64,000 nt of DNA from CAYZJV01 sp964482325 (GTDB lineage Bacteria > Spirochaetota > Spirochaetia > Sphaerochaetales > Sphaerochaetaceae). A program made the translations under genes and the position numbers. The stretch is from the NCBI GenBank assembly GCA_964482325.1, contig CAYZXD010000007.1, positions 25,196 to 89,195 of the forward strand. The letters run 5' to 3'. The notes beneath the pieces are model-generated. The model was not told the DNA's origin. It searched no databases and saw only the letters and a program-made list of their open reading frames with translations. Below are positions 23,931 to 32,391 of the stretch, in pieces (the first letter of the stretch is position 1; each line of letters opens with the position of its first letter).

Positions 23931-26599
23931 GGATTACCTCCGGGTCTCCGTGTAGTGATGGTATGCCATAGCTGAATCAGAACCATAGGAATTATCGCTC
24001 CTGAAATGACCCAAATCCAGTGCTCTACCGTGAGCCCACGGGTTCCCAATACGTTATTGAAGAACGGAATATACAGCGAAATGAGTTGAAGGACAACTGA
24101 TATTACCAGCGCAATGATAAGCATGGGGTTCCGAAAGATCGAAGTATTCAGGCCGAAACCACTTTTATTTCTGACATTAAAGATATGAAGTAGCTGGGCA
24201 ATCGCCATAGTGGTGAATGTTACACTCTGAGCTGCTTCTACATCAAGATTACGATGCATGGCCCACAGATATACTCCTAACGAACCGGCACTGAGTAATA
24301 TGCCACTCACGAGTACCTGAAGGATAAATTTCTTCGTAATAATTCCCGTTTGCGGATCCCGCGGCGGTCGTTGCATGACCTGCGGTTCTCCCGGTTCCCA
24401 GGCAAGAGACATAGCGGGAAGCACATCCACTACGAGGTTCAGCCACAGTATCTGCAATGCAGCGATCGGAACCGGAAGCCCCATCATCACCGCTGCGAAC
24501 ACGACGAGTATTTCGATAAAATTGCAGGAAAAGAGAAAGTTGATGAATTTCTCAAGATTGTCGAAAATTACCCGTCCTTCACGTACTGCATCAACAATCG
24601 TTGAGAACCGGTCGTCGGTAAGGATCATATCAGAGGCTTCCTTTGCCACTTCAGTCCCACGGATTCCCATAGCGATACCAATATCTGCTCCTCTGAGTGC
24701 TGGAGCATCATTTACTCCATCCCCAGTCATTGCAGTTACCGCTCCCGAGAGATTCAAAGCACGAACAATCTGTAATTTATTTTCTGGTGATACCCGAGCA
24801 AAAACGGATACCGTTTTCAGGTGGTGAGCAAGCTCATCATCACTCATGGTATCCATCTCTTTTCCGGTGATACTGACTTTATTATCCTGCAAGCCGATAC
24901 GCTCAGCGATAATCTGAGCAGTTTTTGGATGATCTCCAGTGATCATAATAACCCGGATTCCGGCTTCTTGTGCTTCCATGACCGCCTGTTTAACATCTTC
25001 CCGGGGTGGATCAATAATTCCTACGACTCCGAGAAGGGTAAATCCGTGTTCAACAGCTGTTCTGAGTGATGCTTCGCTTGCATCCTGTATATCCTTGTCG
25101 ATAGATCCGATAGCGAGAACTCTCATTCCTTTGCCGGTAAGGGCATCATTTGCATCCTGCAAAACTTGTATTGCAGCTGAATCTGCGCGAGAGAGATCAA
25201 ACAATACGTCAGGGGCTCCTTTGATATATATCGAGGTGCCATTTTTATGAGTATAGGCAGTTACCATATATTTAGCTGATGAATCAAAAGGAATCTCACC
25301 AATCCTCCAATAGGTATCATCTTCAAGGTCATCCCGATCAATGTGTACCTTCTTTCCCAGTACGACTAAAGCTCCTTCGGTCGGATCACCGATTATACGA
25401 TACTGCGGATCCCGAACGAGCGATGCATTGCTGCATAGCACACCTGCAGTGATAAGTCTTTGCAGATCGGGATCATGTGAAGATTCTTTTTCATCCTCTA
25501 CATCCTGTATCATTCCTTCTGGTTCATATCCATTGCCTGATACGATATATGTCTTGGATGAGGTTAAGACTATTTCAGTGACGGTCATCTGATTCTCAGT
25601 CAGCGTTCCTGTTTTATCGGTACAGATGAGTGTAGTCGACCCGAGAGTTTCTACAGCCGGAAGATTTTTTACCAATGCATGGTTGTCTGCCATCGTGCGC
25701 ATACCGAGAGCAAGTGTAATGGTGGAAACTGCAGGCAATGCCTCCGGAACCGCAGCGATAGCAAGAATGATGCCGATTTTTATCATATCATAGAGCCCCT
25801 GCCCGGTAAAAATACCCGCTATGATCACAACAACAGCTACCACGGCAGATATGATCATGAGTGTTTTGCCCAGTCGGTCAAGTTGCTGCTCCAGGGGAGT
25901 GTCCCGTTGCTCTGTTTCGGTGAGCATCTCACTGATTCTGCCGAGTTCACTTGCCTGGCCGGTGGCCGTAACAATGGCATATGCATTCCCCCGGGTTGCC
26001 GCAGTCCCTGCATGCACCATATTGATTCGATCACCTATACTTACTTCTTTTTCAGTAAGGGAATCACTTTGCTTTGCCACCGGTTCTGATTCACCGGTCA
26101 ATGCTGATTCGTCAGCTGAAAAGTTCTTCTCCTGCAGGATCCGCCCATCTGCAGAAATTGAATCTCCCTCCTCAATGAATACAAGATCGCCCGGGACGAG
26201 ATCTGATGAGGCTATCTCTTTGATCTCACCATCTCGAACCACTTTTGCCACAGTTTTTACCATGCGTTGGAGAGATTCAACTGACTTTTGTGCCTTATAC
26301 TCTGATAAGAATCCGGAAAGAACGGCGATTACAATGGCAATCAGGACGGCAACACCTTCCACCGTGTCATGCATCAGAAAGGCTACTGCAGCGGCAGCTA
26401 ATAACAGATATACAATGATGTTGTTGAGATTGTGCAGAAGTATCTTCCATGGTGACACAGACGCAGAAACTTCAAGAGCATTCGGACCATAATCCTGCAG
26501 ACGCTTTTCGGCTTCAATCTGTGTCAGCCCTTCAGTGGCATTCGTCTGCAATAATTCGATAATCTGCTCAGGTGTATAGCTGTATGGTGCTCGCTCCAT
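23927..26599 (-). CDS. Cation-transporting P-type ATPase (P2 type)
   Basis: Membrane pump of 890 residues. Features in order: N-terminal cation ATPase domain, actuator motif TGES (168-171), membrane motif PEALP (285-289), phosphorylated Asp328 in DKTGTLT, KGAPD in the nucleotide domain, TGDHPKT and TGDGVNDAPAL hinge motifs, and a six-helix C-terminal domain with NLVVDVLPA. It groups with Ca2+/Na+-type P2 ATPases (PacL/PMR1-like), but PEALP and NLVVD differ from the classical PEGLP and NLVTD, so the ion is uncertain. GGAGGCGGCT precedes the start. A secreted partner-like gene overlaps its stop. Confidence 0.9.
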   Translation of the reverse strand: MERAPYSYTPEQIIELLQTNATEGLTQIEAEKRLQDYGPNALEVSASVSPWKILLHNLNNIIVYLLLAAAAVAFLMHDTVEGVAVLIAIVIAVLSGFLSEYKAQKSVESLQRMVKTVAKVVRDGEIKEIASSDLVPGDLVFIEEGDSISADGRILQEKNFSADESALTGESEPVAKQSDSLTEKEVSIGDRINMVHAGTAATRGNAYAIVTATGQASELGRISEMLTETEQRDTPLEQQLDRLGKTLMIISAVVAVVVIIAGIFTGQGLYDMIKIGIILAIAAVPEALPAVSTITLALGMRTMADNHALVKNLPAVETLGSTTLICTDKTGTLTENQMTVTEIVLTSSKTYIVSGNGYEPEGMIQDVEDEKESSHDPDLQRLITAGVLCSNASLVRDPQYRIIGDPTEGALVVLGKKVHIDRDDLEDDTYWRIGEIPFDSSAKYMVTAYTHKNGTSIYIKGAPDVLFDLSRADSAAIQVLQDANDALTGKGMRVLAIGSIDKDIQDASEASLRTAVEHGFTLLGVVGIIDPPREDVKQAVMEAQEAGIRVIMITGDHPKTAQIIAERIGLQDNKVSITGKEMDTMSDDELAHHLKTVSVFARVSPENKLQIVRALNLSGAVTAMTGDGVNDAPALRGADIGIAMGIRGTEVAKEASDMILTDDRFSTIVDAVREGRVIFDNLEKFINFLFSCNFIEILVVFAAVMMGLPVPIAALQILWLNLVVDVLPAMSLAWEPGEPQVMQRPPRDPQTGIITKKFILQVLVSGILLSAGSLGVYLWAMHRNLDVEAAQSVTFTTMAIAQLLHIFNVRNKSGFGLNTSIFRNPMLIIALVISVVLQLISLYIPFFNNVLGTRGLTVEHWIWVISGAIIPMVLIQLWHTITTRRPGGNP

Positions 26600-26721
26600 A
26601 GCCGCCTCCTCAATAGGTGCAGTATACCATGCTGAAGAGACTCCTGTTTTAAAAATACAGCGCTTTTTCCTGTTATGAGAATTATCTCCCCTTGTTAGGG
26701 AGTGACTGATATGTTAGTCTG

Positions 26722-26739
26722 ATTAAGTAATAACTTAAT
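26722..26739. promoter_or_regulatory. Inverted repeat upstream of ArsR gene
   Basis: ATTAAGT-aata-ACTTAAT, perfect 7-base arms, 18 bases before the inferred start of the ArsR-family gene. AT-rich imperfect palindromes at this position are typical operators of ArsR-type repressors, so autoregulation is a fair inference. Confidence 0.5.
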
Positions 26740-26757
26740 TAGTTTTGGAGGTGCCGT

Positions 26758-27099
26758 ATTCCACCGTTATATGAAGTACTCCGTGCTCTTTCTGATCCCT
26801 CTCGATTTCATATAGTAACTTTGCTACTCAGCCGAGATTTCTGTGTGGGTGGACTCGCACGGACGTTAGGGATTTCCGAAGCAGCAGTTTCTCAGCATCT
26901 GAAAGTTTTGAAAGATACCGGATTAGTACGCGGAGTTAAACACGGATACTTCATGCATTATCAGGTGGATCGGAGCGTACTGAATGGGCTTGCAGACGCT
27001 CTTGCCGTGATGACGGAAACACAGCGCGATGAAACAGGATCCTGTCGGCCTCGAGCACCTCAGGACTGTGAGCTGTGTGGTCGCCCAATGAGCAATTGA
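26758..27099 (+). CDS. ArsR-family repressor, apparent ATT start
   Basis: Winged-helix regulator of 113 residues. Homology requires the frame to extend upstream of the first TTG at 26821: PPLYEVLRALSDPSRFHIVTLLLS is the standard ArsR N-terminus. An in-frame TAG at 26740 closes the frame, and no ATG, GTG or TTG lies between it and this conserved segment. The only plausible initiator is ATT at 26758, placed 4 bases after GGAGGTG. The recognition helix is ISEAAVSQHLKVLKDTG. Cysteines at Cys29 and in the tail (SCRP, DCELC) could sense metal or thiol stress. It is followed 22 bases later by a CoA-disulfide-reductase-like gene. Confidence 0.75.
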   Translation: MPPLYEVLRALSDPSRFHIVTLLLSRDFCVGGLARTLGISEAAVSQHLKVLKDTGLVRGVKHGYFMHYQVDRSVLNGLADALAVMTETQRDETGSCRPRAPQDCELCGRPMSN

Positions 27100-27121
27100 T
27101 CATAGTAAGGAGGCAAAATAC

Positions 27122-28480
27122 ATGCGAAAAATTGATGTACTCGTAGTCGGTGGTGGAGCCAGTGGGTTGCAGGCTGCAATTACCACAAAATCAACGTATC
27201 CTGAGAAGGAAGTGGTTCTCGTGAGAAAAGAACAACAGGTGTTGATTCCCTGTGGTATTCCCTACATTTTCGGGACTCTCAGTGACAGTACTAAGGACAT
27301 TCTTCCTGACAAGCTGCTTTCCAGTGTCGGTGTAGAAATTCAGATTGACGAAGTGGTCGATATTCAGGTTGAAGAGCGAACATGCGTAACAAAAAGTGGT
27401 GAAAACTATATCTATGGGAAACTGATCCTTGCTCTGGGGTCCATCCCCACTCGTCCGAAATGGCTTAAAGGTGCAGACCTTGAGAATGTGTTCACTATCC
27501 CGAAAAATAAAGTATATCTCGATGCGATGTTGGAGAAAATCTCCCAAGCCAAACGTATTGTAGTCGTGGGTGCAGGTTTCATAGGTGTTGAAGTCTCCGA
27601 CGAGCTGAACAAGAAGGGATATGAAGTCACTCTGGTTGAGATTGAAAAGACTATTCTCAGCAAAGCCTTTGACGAAGAATTCGGAAAGATTGCCGAAGAG
27701 CATCTCAAGGAACGGGGGGTGAATCTCGTTACTGGAGCGGGTGTTGCCGAGATTACTGCAAAGGATGGAAAAGTAAATGGTATCGTTCTATCATCTGGAA
27801 AAAAAATTGCAGCCGATGCGGTAGTCCTCTCAATGGGATATGCTCCTAATACTGAAGTGGCAGCAAAAGCTGGTCTGGAGCTGAATGAGTTTGGCTTTAT
27901 TCGGACGTGCGAGTATATGCGTGTGATTCCCTGTTCTACTGACATTGTTGCCGTCGGTGACTGTGCCGAAAAACGGGACTTTGTCACCAGAAAGCTTGAT
28001 CGTACCATGCTTGCTTCAACCGCATGTGCAGAAGCACGGACAGCTGGTATGAATTTATACACACTGAGTCCCTGTAAACCCTTTACCGGCACCATAGCCA
28101 TCTATGCTACAGCTATCGGGGATCATGCGTTTGGTACCGCCGGTATTACCGAAGCTCGTGCAATTCAGGAAGATTTTGCAATTATCAGTGGAAGTTTTAC
28201 CGGAATGGATACCCATCCAGGTAATCTCAGTCATTCACACAAACAGACCGTAAAATTAATCGTTGCCGCAGACTGTGGAATGATTCTCGGGGGAGAAGTC
28301 TACGGTGGGTATAGCACTGGTGAACTCACAAATGCTATCGGATTTCTGATCCAGAATCGTGTTACGGTTAAAGCACTGCTCACTATGCAGATCGGAACAC
28401 AGCCGCTACTCACGGGATCTCCTGCCGGTTATCCGCTGATCAAAGCAGCTGAAGTAATTGTAAAGAAGATGCGAAACTAA
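27122..28480 (+). CDS. CoA-disulfide-reductase/NADH-oxidase-like flavoprotein
   Basis: FAD- and NAD(P)H-dependent oxidoreductase of 452 residues. FAD-binding GGGASG (10-15), a single active-site Cys44 in LIPCGIPY, NAD-binding GAGFIG (150-155), DIVAVGDCAE for the FAD ribityl chain, and a C-terminal dimerisation domain are visible. A single-Cys active site is that of CoA-disulfide reductases, persulfide reductases and water-forming NADH oxidases; sequence alone does not separate them. The adjoining Cys-containing ArsR repressor suggests a response to sulfur or oxidative stress. AAGGAGGCAAAATAC precedes the ATG. Confidence 0.85.
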   Translation: MRKIDVLVVGGGASGLQAAITTKSTYPEKEVVLVRKEQQVLIPCGIPYIFGTLSDSTKDILPDKLLSSVGVEIQIDEVVDIQVEERTCVTKSGENYIYGKLILALGSIPTRPKWLKGADLENVFTIPKNKVYLDAMLEKISQAKRIVVVGAGFIGVEVSDELNKKGYEVTLVEIEKTILSKAFDEEFGKIAEEHLKERGVNLVTGAGVAEITAKDGKVNGIVLSSGKKIAADAVVLSMGYAPNTEVAAKAGLELNEFGFIRTCEYMRVIPCSTDIVAVGDCAEKRDFVTRKLDRTMLASTACAEARTAGMNLYTLSPCKPFTGTIAIYATAIGDHAFGTAGITEARAIQEDFAIISGSFTGMDTHPGNLSHSHKQTVKLIVAADCGMILGGEVYGGYSTGELTNAIGFLIQNRVTVKALLTMQIGTQPLLTGSPAGYPLIKAAEVIVKKMRN

Positions 28481-28495
28481 TTTCACATGGTATGA

Positions 28496-28518
28496 CCGCA
28501 AAGGAATTTCCTTTGCGG
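28496..28518. promoter_or_regulatory. Perfect 11-bp hairpin between flavoprotein and radical SAM genes
   Basis: CCGCAAAGGAA-T-TTCCTTTGCGG, an essentially loopless palindrome 16 bases after the stop and 19 before the next ATG. No T-tract follows, so it may act as an RNA-end or transcription-slowing structure, or a binding site, rather than as a normal terminator. Confidence 0.5.
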
Positions 28519-28536
28519 CCATCATAGAGGTTCCCC

Positions 28537-29487
28537 ATGTATGTATTTGGACCTGTACCATCCCGACGCTTGGGAATGAGTCTTGGGATTAACACGATTC
28601 CTCCCAAACACTGCTCATATGCCTGTATATATTGCCAACTGGGTAAGGCGATTCATATGGGCACAGAACGACAGGTCTTTCTTGATCCCGAAGAAGTGTT
28701 TGAGGAAGTCAAAGAGCGACTTGCAGCGCTGTATAAACAGGGAGAATCGGTAGATTATCTTACGATTGTCCCTGATGGAGAACCGACACTTGATCTGAAT
28801 CTTGGTAAGCTTATCAGGTTGCTCAAATCTCTGGATGTCCCGGTAGCTGTTATCAGTAATGGATCGTTGATATCTCGTCAGGATGTGCAGGACGAGTTAT
28901 TAGAAGCTGACTGGGTTTCGCTGAAAATTGATGCAGCACGTGAAGCTACATGGCGTGCGGTTGATCGACCTCATAAGAATCTACACTTAGAAGAGATTCT
29001 TGATGGTATGCGACACTTCTCTGAGCGTTATACACATAAGCTAATGACTGAAACCATGCTAATTGAAGGGTATAATACACATGAAGACCAGCTGATGTTC
29101 ATCGCACAACATCTATCCTCCTGTCGAGTACATACTGCATACATCTCAGTTCCCACCCGTCCCCCGGCTGAATCATATGCCTTCCCTGCTTCTGAAGATG
29201 CTCTGATGCGGGCCTATCATCATTTCTCCTCAGCTGTTCCCTCGGTGGAACTCATCACGGGATATGAGGGAAATGCATTTAGTGCCACAGGTGACTCGCT
29301 CAAGGATATTCTCAGTATCACTACGGTACATCCCATGCGGGAAGATGCCGTTCATCAGTTGATTGCACGTAATGGGGATGCTGTTCAACTCCTCGATCAA
29401 TTGATCGAAAACCACAAAATTCTGCAGTCGGAATATCACGGGTATCGGTATTATATGAGAAATCTTTCGCTGAGGAAGCGAAGATGA
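28537..29487 (+). CDS. Radical SAM protein (COG0731 type)
   Basis: Radical S-adenosylmethionine enzyme of 316 residues. The [4Fe-4S] motif is Cys26-x3-Cys30-x2-Cys33 (CSYACIYC), preceded by FGPVPSRRLGMSLGIN, the usual start of COG0731 proteins. VPDGEPTL gives the glycine-rich SAM-binding strand. The C-terminal 80 residues look like a winged-helix domain (MREDAVHQLIARNGDAVQLLDQLIENHKI). Reaction unknown. Confidence 0.83.
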   Translation: MYVFGPVPSRRLGMSLGINTIPPKHCSYACIYCQLGKAIHMGTERQVFLDPEEVFEEVKERLAALYKQGESVDYLTIVPDGEPTLDLNLGKLIRLLKSLDVPVAVISNGSLISRQDVQDELLEADWVSLKIDAAREATWRAVDRPHKNLHLEEILDGMRHFSERYTHKLMTETMLIEGYNTHEDQLMFIAQHLSSCRVHTAYISVPTRPPAESYAFPASEDALMRAYHHFSSAVPSVELITGYEGNAFSATGDSLKDILSITTVHPMREDAVHQLIARNGDAVQLLDQLIENHKILQSEYHGYRYYMRNLSLRKRR

Positions 29488-29551
29488 AAGGTAGGCGTTC
29501 CCTCATTTTTTCACTATATTTTCTCAAAATACAGGAAAAGTGAGGAATACT

Positions 29552-29995
29552 ATGTCAGATGCTCATAGCTATAAAACAAACGTACAGTGGAGTACACAGC
29601 GTAAGGGAAAACTTGGTTCTGCAGGGCTGCCTTCTATTGAGATTGCCACCCCGCCACAGTTTCCCGGAGGACATGAGGGAATCTGGTCTCCGGAACATCT
29701 CTTTGTAGCTTCTGCAGAAATCTGTCTCATGACTACATTTCTTTCAATTGCTGAGAAATCGAAATTGCAGTTTACCAATTACTCTTCAGAAGCTGAAGGG
29801 ATACTGGAGAAAACCGATGCCGGTATGGTAATGACAAAAATCGTTATTTATCCCAAAGTGGTGATTGTCCCCGGCGAAGATACCGATAAGGCGGAAAAGA
29901 TACTGGAGAAATCGGAAAAGTATTGCTTGATTTCCAATTCAATGAAGACTGAGGTTTCGATTGAACCGAAGATAGTCGTTCGCAAAGAAAACTAA
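29552..29995 (+). CDS. OsmC-family peroxidase-like protein
   Basis: Protein of 147 residues in the OsmC/Ohr fold, related to the YhfA-like branch. The two conserved cysteines are Cys58 (ASAEICLMTTF) and Cys125 (EKYCLISNSM), as needed for thiol-dependent reduction of organic hydroperoxides. Start taken at ATG 29552 with GTGAGGAATACT upstream; a GTG at 29540 is the only alternative. It follows the radical SAM gene by 64 bases. Confidence 0.85.
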   Translation: MSDAHSYKTNVQWSTQRKGKLGSAGLPSIEIATPPQFPGGHEGIWSPEHLFVASAEICLMTTFLSIAEKSKLQFTNYSSEAEGILEKTDAGMVMTKIVIYPKVVIVPGEDTDKAEKILEKSEKYCLISNSMKTEVSIEPKIVVRKEN

Positions 29996-30066
29996 GCTGC
30001 ATCAGATCTCCCCTGAGGCTGTTTTTCTTATGCGTATATAATCGAACAGGAGGAGATGGTGCTGTT

Positions 30067-30951
30067 ATGAAATCATTTGTTGAGTGTATTCCCTGTTTTT
30101 TGCAGCAGACCATACAGACCGGTCGTCTGTGTGGGTTACCGGATGAAGAACTCAAGAAACTGTTGGGTAAGCTCGGATCGCAGCTAGCTGCCGTATCGTT
30201 GGAGGATCCTCCTCCGGTAATGGCTGCCAGGCTGCAGAAGACAGTAACCCGTGCGCTTGGTACTCATGATCCGTTACAAGAGGCTAAACAACAAAGTAAT
30301 GAAGCTGCTATGGCCTGGTACGACAGTGCCATGCAAATGATTGCTGAATCTCACGATCCGTTACTCACTGCTTTGCAGACAGCAATTGCCGGAAATATTA
30401 TTGACTATGGAGCTATTCACGATATTCAGGTGGAAGAGGAACTTCGACGGATAATGGATCAGGAACGATCTCTGTTACAACATGAGTCGAGTGAGTTATT
30501 TGCCTATGATCAATTCAAAGAAGATCTGAACGACGTCCGTACGGTACTCTATATTGGTGATAATGCCGGTGAAATTGTTTTTGACAAGGCACTGATCGTA
30601 ACACTTCAACGGCTCTATCCCCACCTCGATATTACGTTTGCCACACGGGGGCGACCTATCTTCAATGATATTCTTTTAGAAGATGCCAGCTGGGTAGGCC
30701 TCGATAAGCTCGTGACGGTGGTCTCCAGTGGAACCGGTACCCCCGGGCTGATACTCAATGAGTCATCGGAGGAATTTCAAAAACTGTTTTCCTCCTCAGA
30801 TCTGATCATCAGCAAGGGACAGGGAAACCTTGAAGGATTATTTGATGTTCCTGGGCCTATCTACTTCCTCTTTGTTGCTAAATGTAAACCAATAGCTGCA
30901 TTACTTGGATGTAAGGTACGGGATATTCTGTTGCGAAAACAGCAAGTCTAA
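30067..30951 (+). CDS. DUF89 damage-control phosphatase (ARMT1-like)
   Basis: Metal-dependent phosphatase family of 294 residues. The N-terminal ECIPCFLQQ with two cysteines marks the bacterial DUF89 subfamily. GDNAGEIVFDKALI (the metal-binding Asp and Asn), ATRGRPIFNDI and SKGQGNLEGL are the family's conserved motifs. Members hydrolyse damaged or excess phosphometabolites; the substrate here is unknown. AGGAGGAGATG lies upstream of the ATG. Confidence 0.88.
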   Translation: MKSFVECIPCFLQQTIQTGRLCGLPDEELKKLLGKLGSQLAAVSLEDPPPVMAARLQKTVTRALGTHDPLQEAKQQSNEAAMAWYDSAMQMIAESHDPLLTALQTAIAGNIIDYGAIHDIQVEEELRRIMDQERSLLQHESSELFAYDQFKEDLNDVRTVLYIGDNAGEIVFDKALIVTLQRLYPHLDITFATRGRPIFNDILLEDASWVGLDKLVTVVSSGTGTPGLILNESSEEFQKLFSSSDLIISKGQGNLEGLFDVPGPIYFLFVAKCKPIAALLGCKVRDILLRKQQV

Positions 30952-30963
30952 TTAATTGAATAT

Positions 30964-30989
30964 CTGCGGTACCACCGATGGCACCGCAG
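30964..30989. terminator. Hairpin between convergent DUF89 and xdhC genes
   Basis: CTGCGGTACCA and TGGCACCGCAG pair over 11 positions with one mismatch, loop of about 4. It lies in the 52-base gap between convergent genes and probably ends both; there is no clear T-run. Confidence 0.6.
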
Positions 30990-31003
30990 TCCCATTGAAA
31001 TTA

Positions 31004-31498
31004 TCAACTCGTATGCTCTCGTTCCTCAATTCGTTTCTTCTGGGTTTTTTCAATTGCATCAACAATCTTCTCATATCCGGTACATCTGCACAGATTTCCA
31101 GCAATCTGCTTCCGTATTTCTTCCCTTGTTGAGGGAGTCTCTTTTGTGATGATCGGGATTGAAGACATGATGAAGCCGGGAGTACAGAATCCGCACTGGA
31201 CTGCCCCCTCGTCAATGAATGCCTGTTGGATATCACTGATCGTACCGCGGGTATCACTGAGTCCCTCAAGGGTAAGAATGTCTTTCCCTTCAGCCCAAAC
31301 GGCGAGGTAAATACAGGAATTGAACGGTTTACCATCTATCAGCACGGTACATGCTCCGCATTCGCCAACATCGCAGCCATGTTTAATGCTGAAAAGACCC
31401 TCCTGGCCGCGAAGCATATCAGAGAGAGATGAGCGGACATCAATATGATAGTGTCGTTTTTTACCATTTACAGTACAGGTAACGAGTTTATGGGTCAT
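31004..31498 (-). CDS. xdhC: Xanthine dehydrogenase iron-sulfur subunit XdhC
   Basis: [2Fe-2S] electron-transfer subunit of 164 residues. The first cluster is held by Cys42, Cys47, Cys50 and Cys62, the second by Cys102, Cys105, Cys137 and Cys139. Start set at the ATG that overlaps the xdhB stop by 4 bases. Last gene of an operon xdhA-xdhB-xdhC matching the E. coli xdhABC order; the pathway is purine (xanthine/hypoxanthine) oxidation by analogy. Confidence 0.9.
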   Translation of the reverse strand: MTHKLVTCTVNGKKRHYHIDVRSSLSDMLRGQEGLFSIKHGCDVGECGACTVLIDGKPFNSCIYLAVWAEGKDILTLEGLSDTRGTISDIQQAFIDEGAVQCGFCTPGFIMSSIPIITKETPSTREEIRKQIAGNLCRCTGYEKIVDAIEKTQKKRIEEREHTS

Positions 31499-32379
31499 GC
31501 GATGGTTCCTCCTGCTTTTTCGATAGCAATTTTCACTGCTCGTCGTGCCAGTTCCTGAACTAAATGGAGTCTGAATTCCTTGGCAGCACGCCAACTGCTT
31601 CTTGGTGTAACATCAGCTAACGCATGTTCAGCAACTGTTTCCAACAGCTGTGAATTAACCGGTTTCCCCGTTGCTGCCCGCTCTGCTGTAGTAGCTCTCA
31701 CGGGAATGGGAGCGGCAACACCATAGGCAATACGAATCCGCTCTATGGTTGTTTTATCTTCAGAGAGTTTCACATTTGCCGAGCAGCCAAGGGTTGCAAT
31801 ATCCATTGCTTTTCTCATGGCGTATTTAATGTAGTGCCCATATGTATGTTCGTAACTCTCTTTTGGAATGCGAATACCGGTTAACAGTTCTCCCGGTCTC
31901 AGATCAACTTTCCCCGGGCCTAAGTTGAATTCCCCATAGGGAAGTTCCCGGGTTCCTTCAAGGCTGGCCAGTTCAAGAACCGCATCATAGGCTTTCAGTG
32001 TTGAAGCAGAATCAGCACTGGTAACGCCATTGCAGATATTCCCCCCGATAGTTCCAATATTTCTGATCTGCGGTCCACCGATCTGGTCTACCGCTTCTCC
32101 AAGAACCGGGACGTGCTCTTTGATGAGCGGATGCATAGAGACATCGGTAAAGCTGGTCAGCGGACGGATCAGCAACGTGCCATCTTCTTCAAGACAGATC
32201 CCGCGCAGTTCATCGAGCATATAGATGCTGATGAGATCACTTCCGGCAATCTTCTCTTCTCGTAATTTGATGAGAATATCACTACCGCCCGCGAGAAAGA
32301 GTGCATTCGAATACTGCTTTTTGAGCTCGAGTGCTTCTTGAACGGAATTGGCTTCATACAGATTGGTAAAATTATACAT
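31495..32379 (-). CDS. xdhB: Xanthine dehydrogenase FAD-binding subunit XdhB
   Basis: FAD subunit of 294 residues. FAD-binding motifs AGGSDILIKL and IGTIGGNICNGVTSADSAS are clear, and the whole protein lines up closely with E. coli XdhB, including PQIRNIGTIGGNICNG, KYAMRKAMDIATLGC and DVTPRSSWRAAKEFRLHL. It passes electrons from the Mo and Fe-S subunits to NAD+ or another acceptor. It overlaps xdhC and follows xdhA by 12 bases. Confidence 0.92.
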   Translation of the reverse strand: MYNFTNLYEANSVQEALELKKQYSNALFLAGGSDILIKLREEKIAGSDLISIYMLDELRGICLEEDGTLLIRPLTSFTDVSMHPLIKEHVPVLGEAVDQIGGPQIRNIGTIGGNICNGVTSADSASTLKAYDAVLELASLEGTRELPYGEFNLGPGKVDLRPGELLTGIRIPKESYEHTYGHYIKYAMRKAMDIATLGCSANVKLSEDKTTIERIRIAYGVAAPIPVRATTAERAATGKPVNSQLLETVAEHALADVTPRSSWRAAKEFRLHLVQELARRAVKIAIEKAGGTIA

Positions 32380-32391
32380 ACTCGTGCTCCC

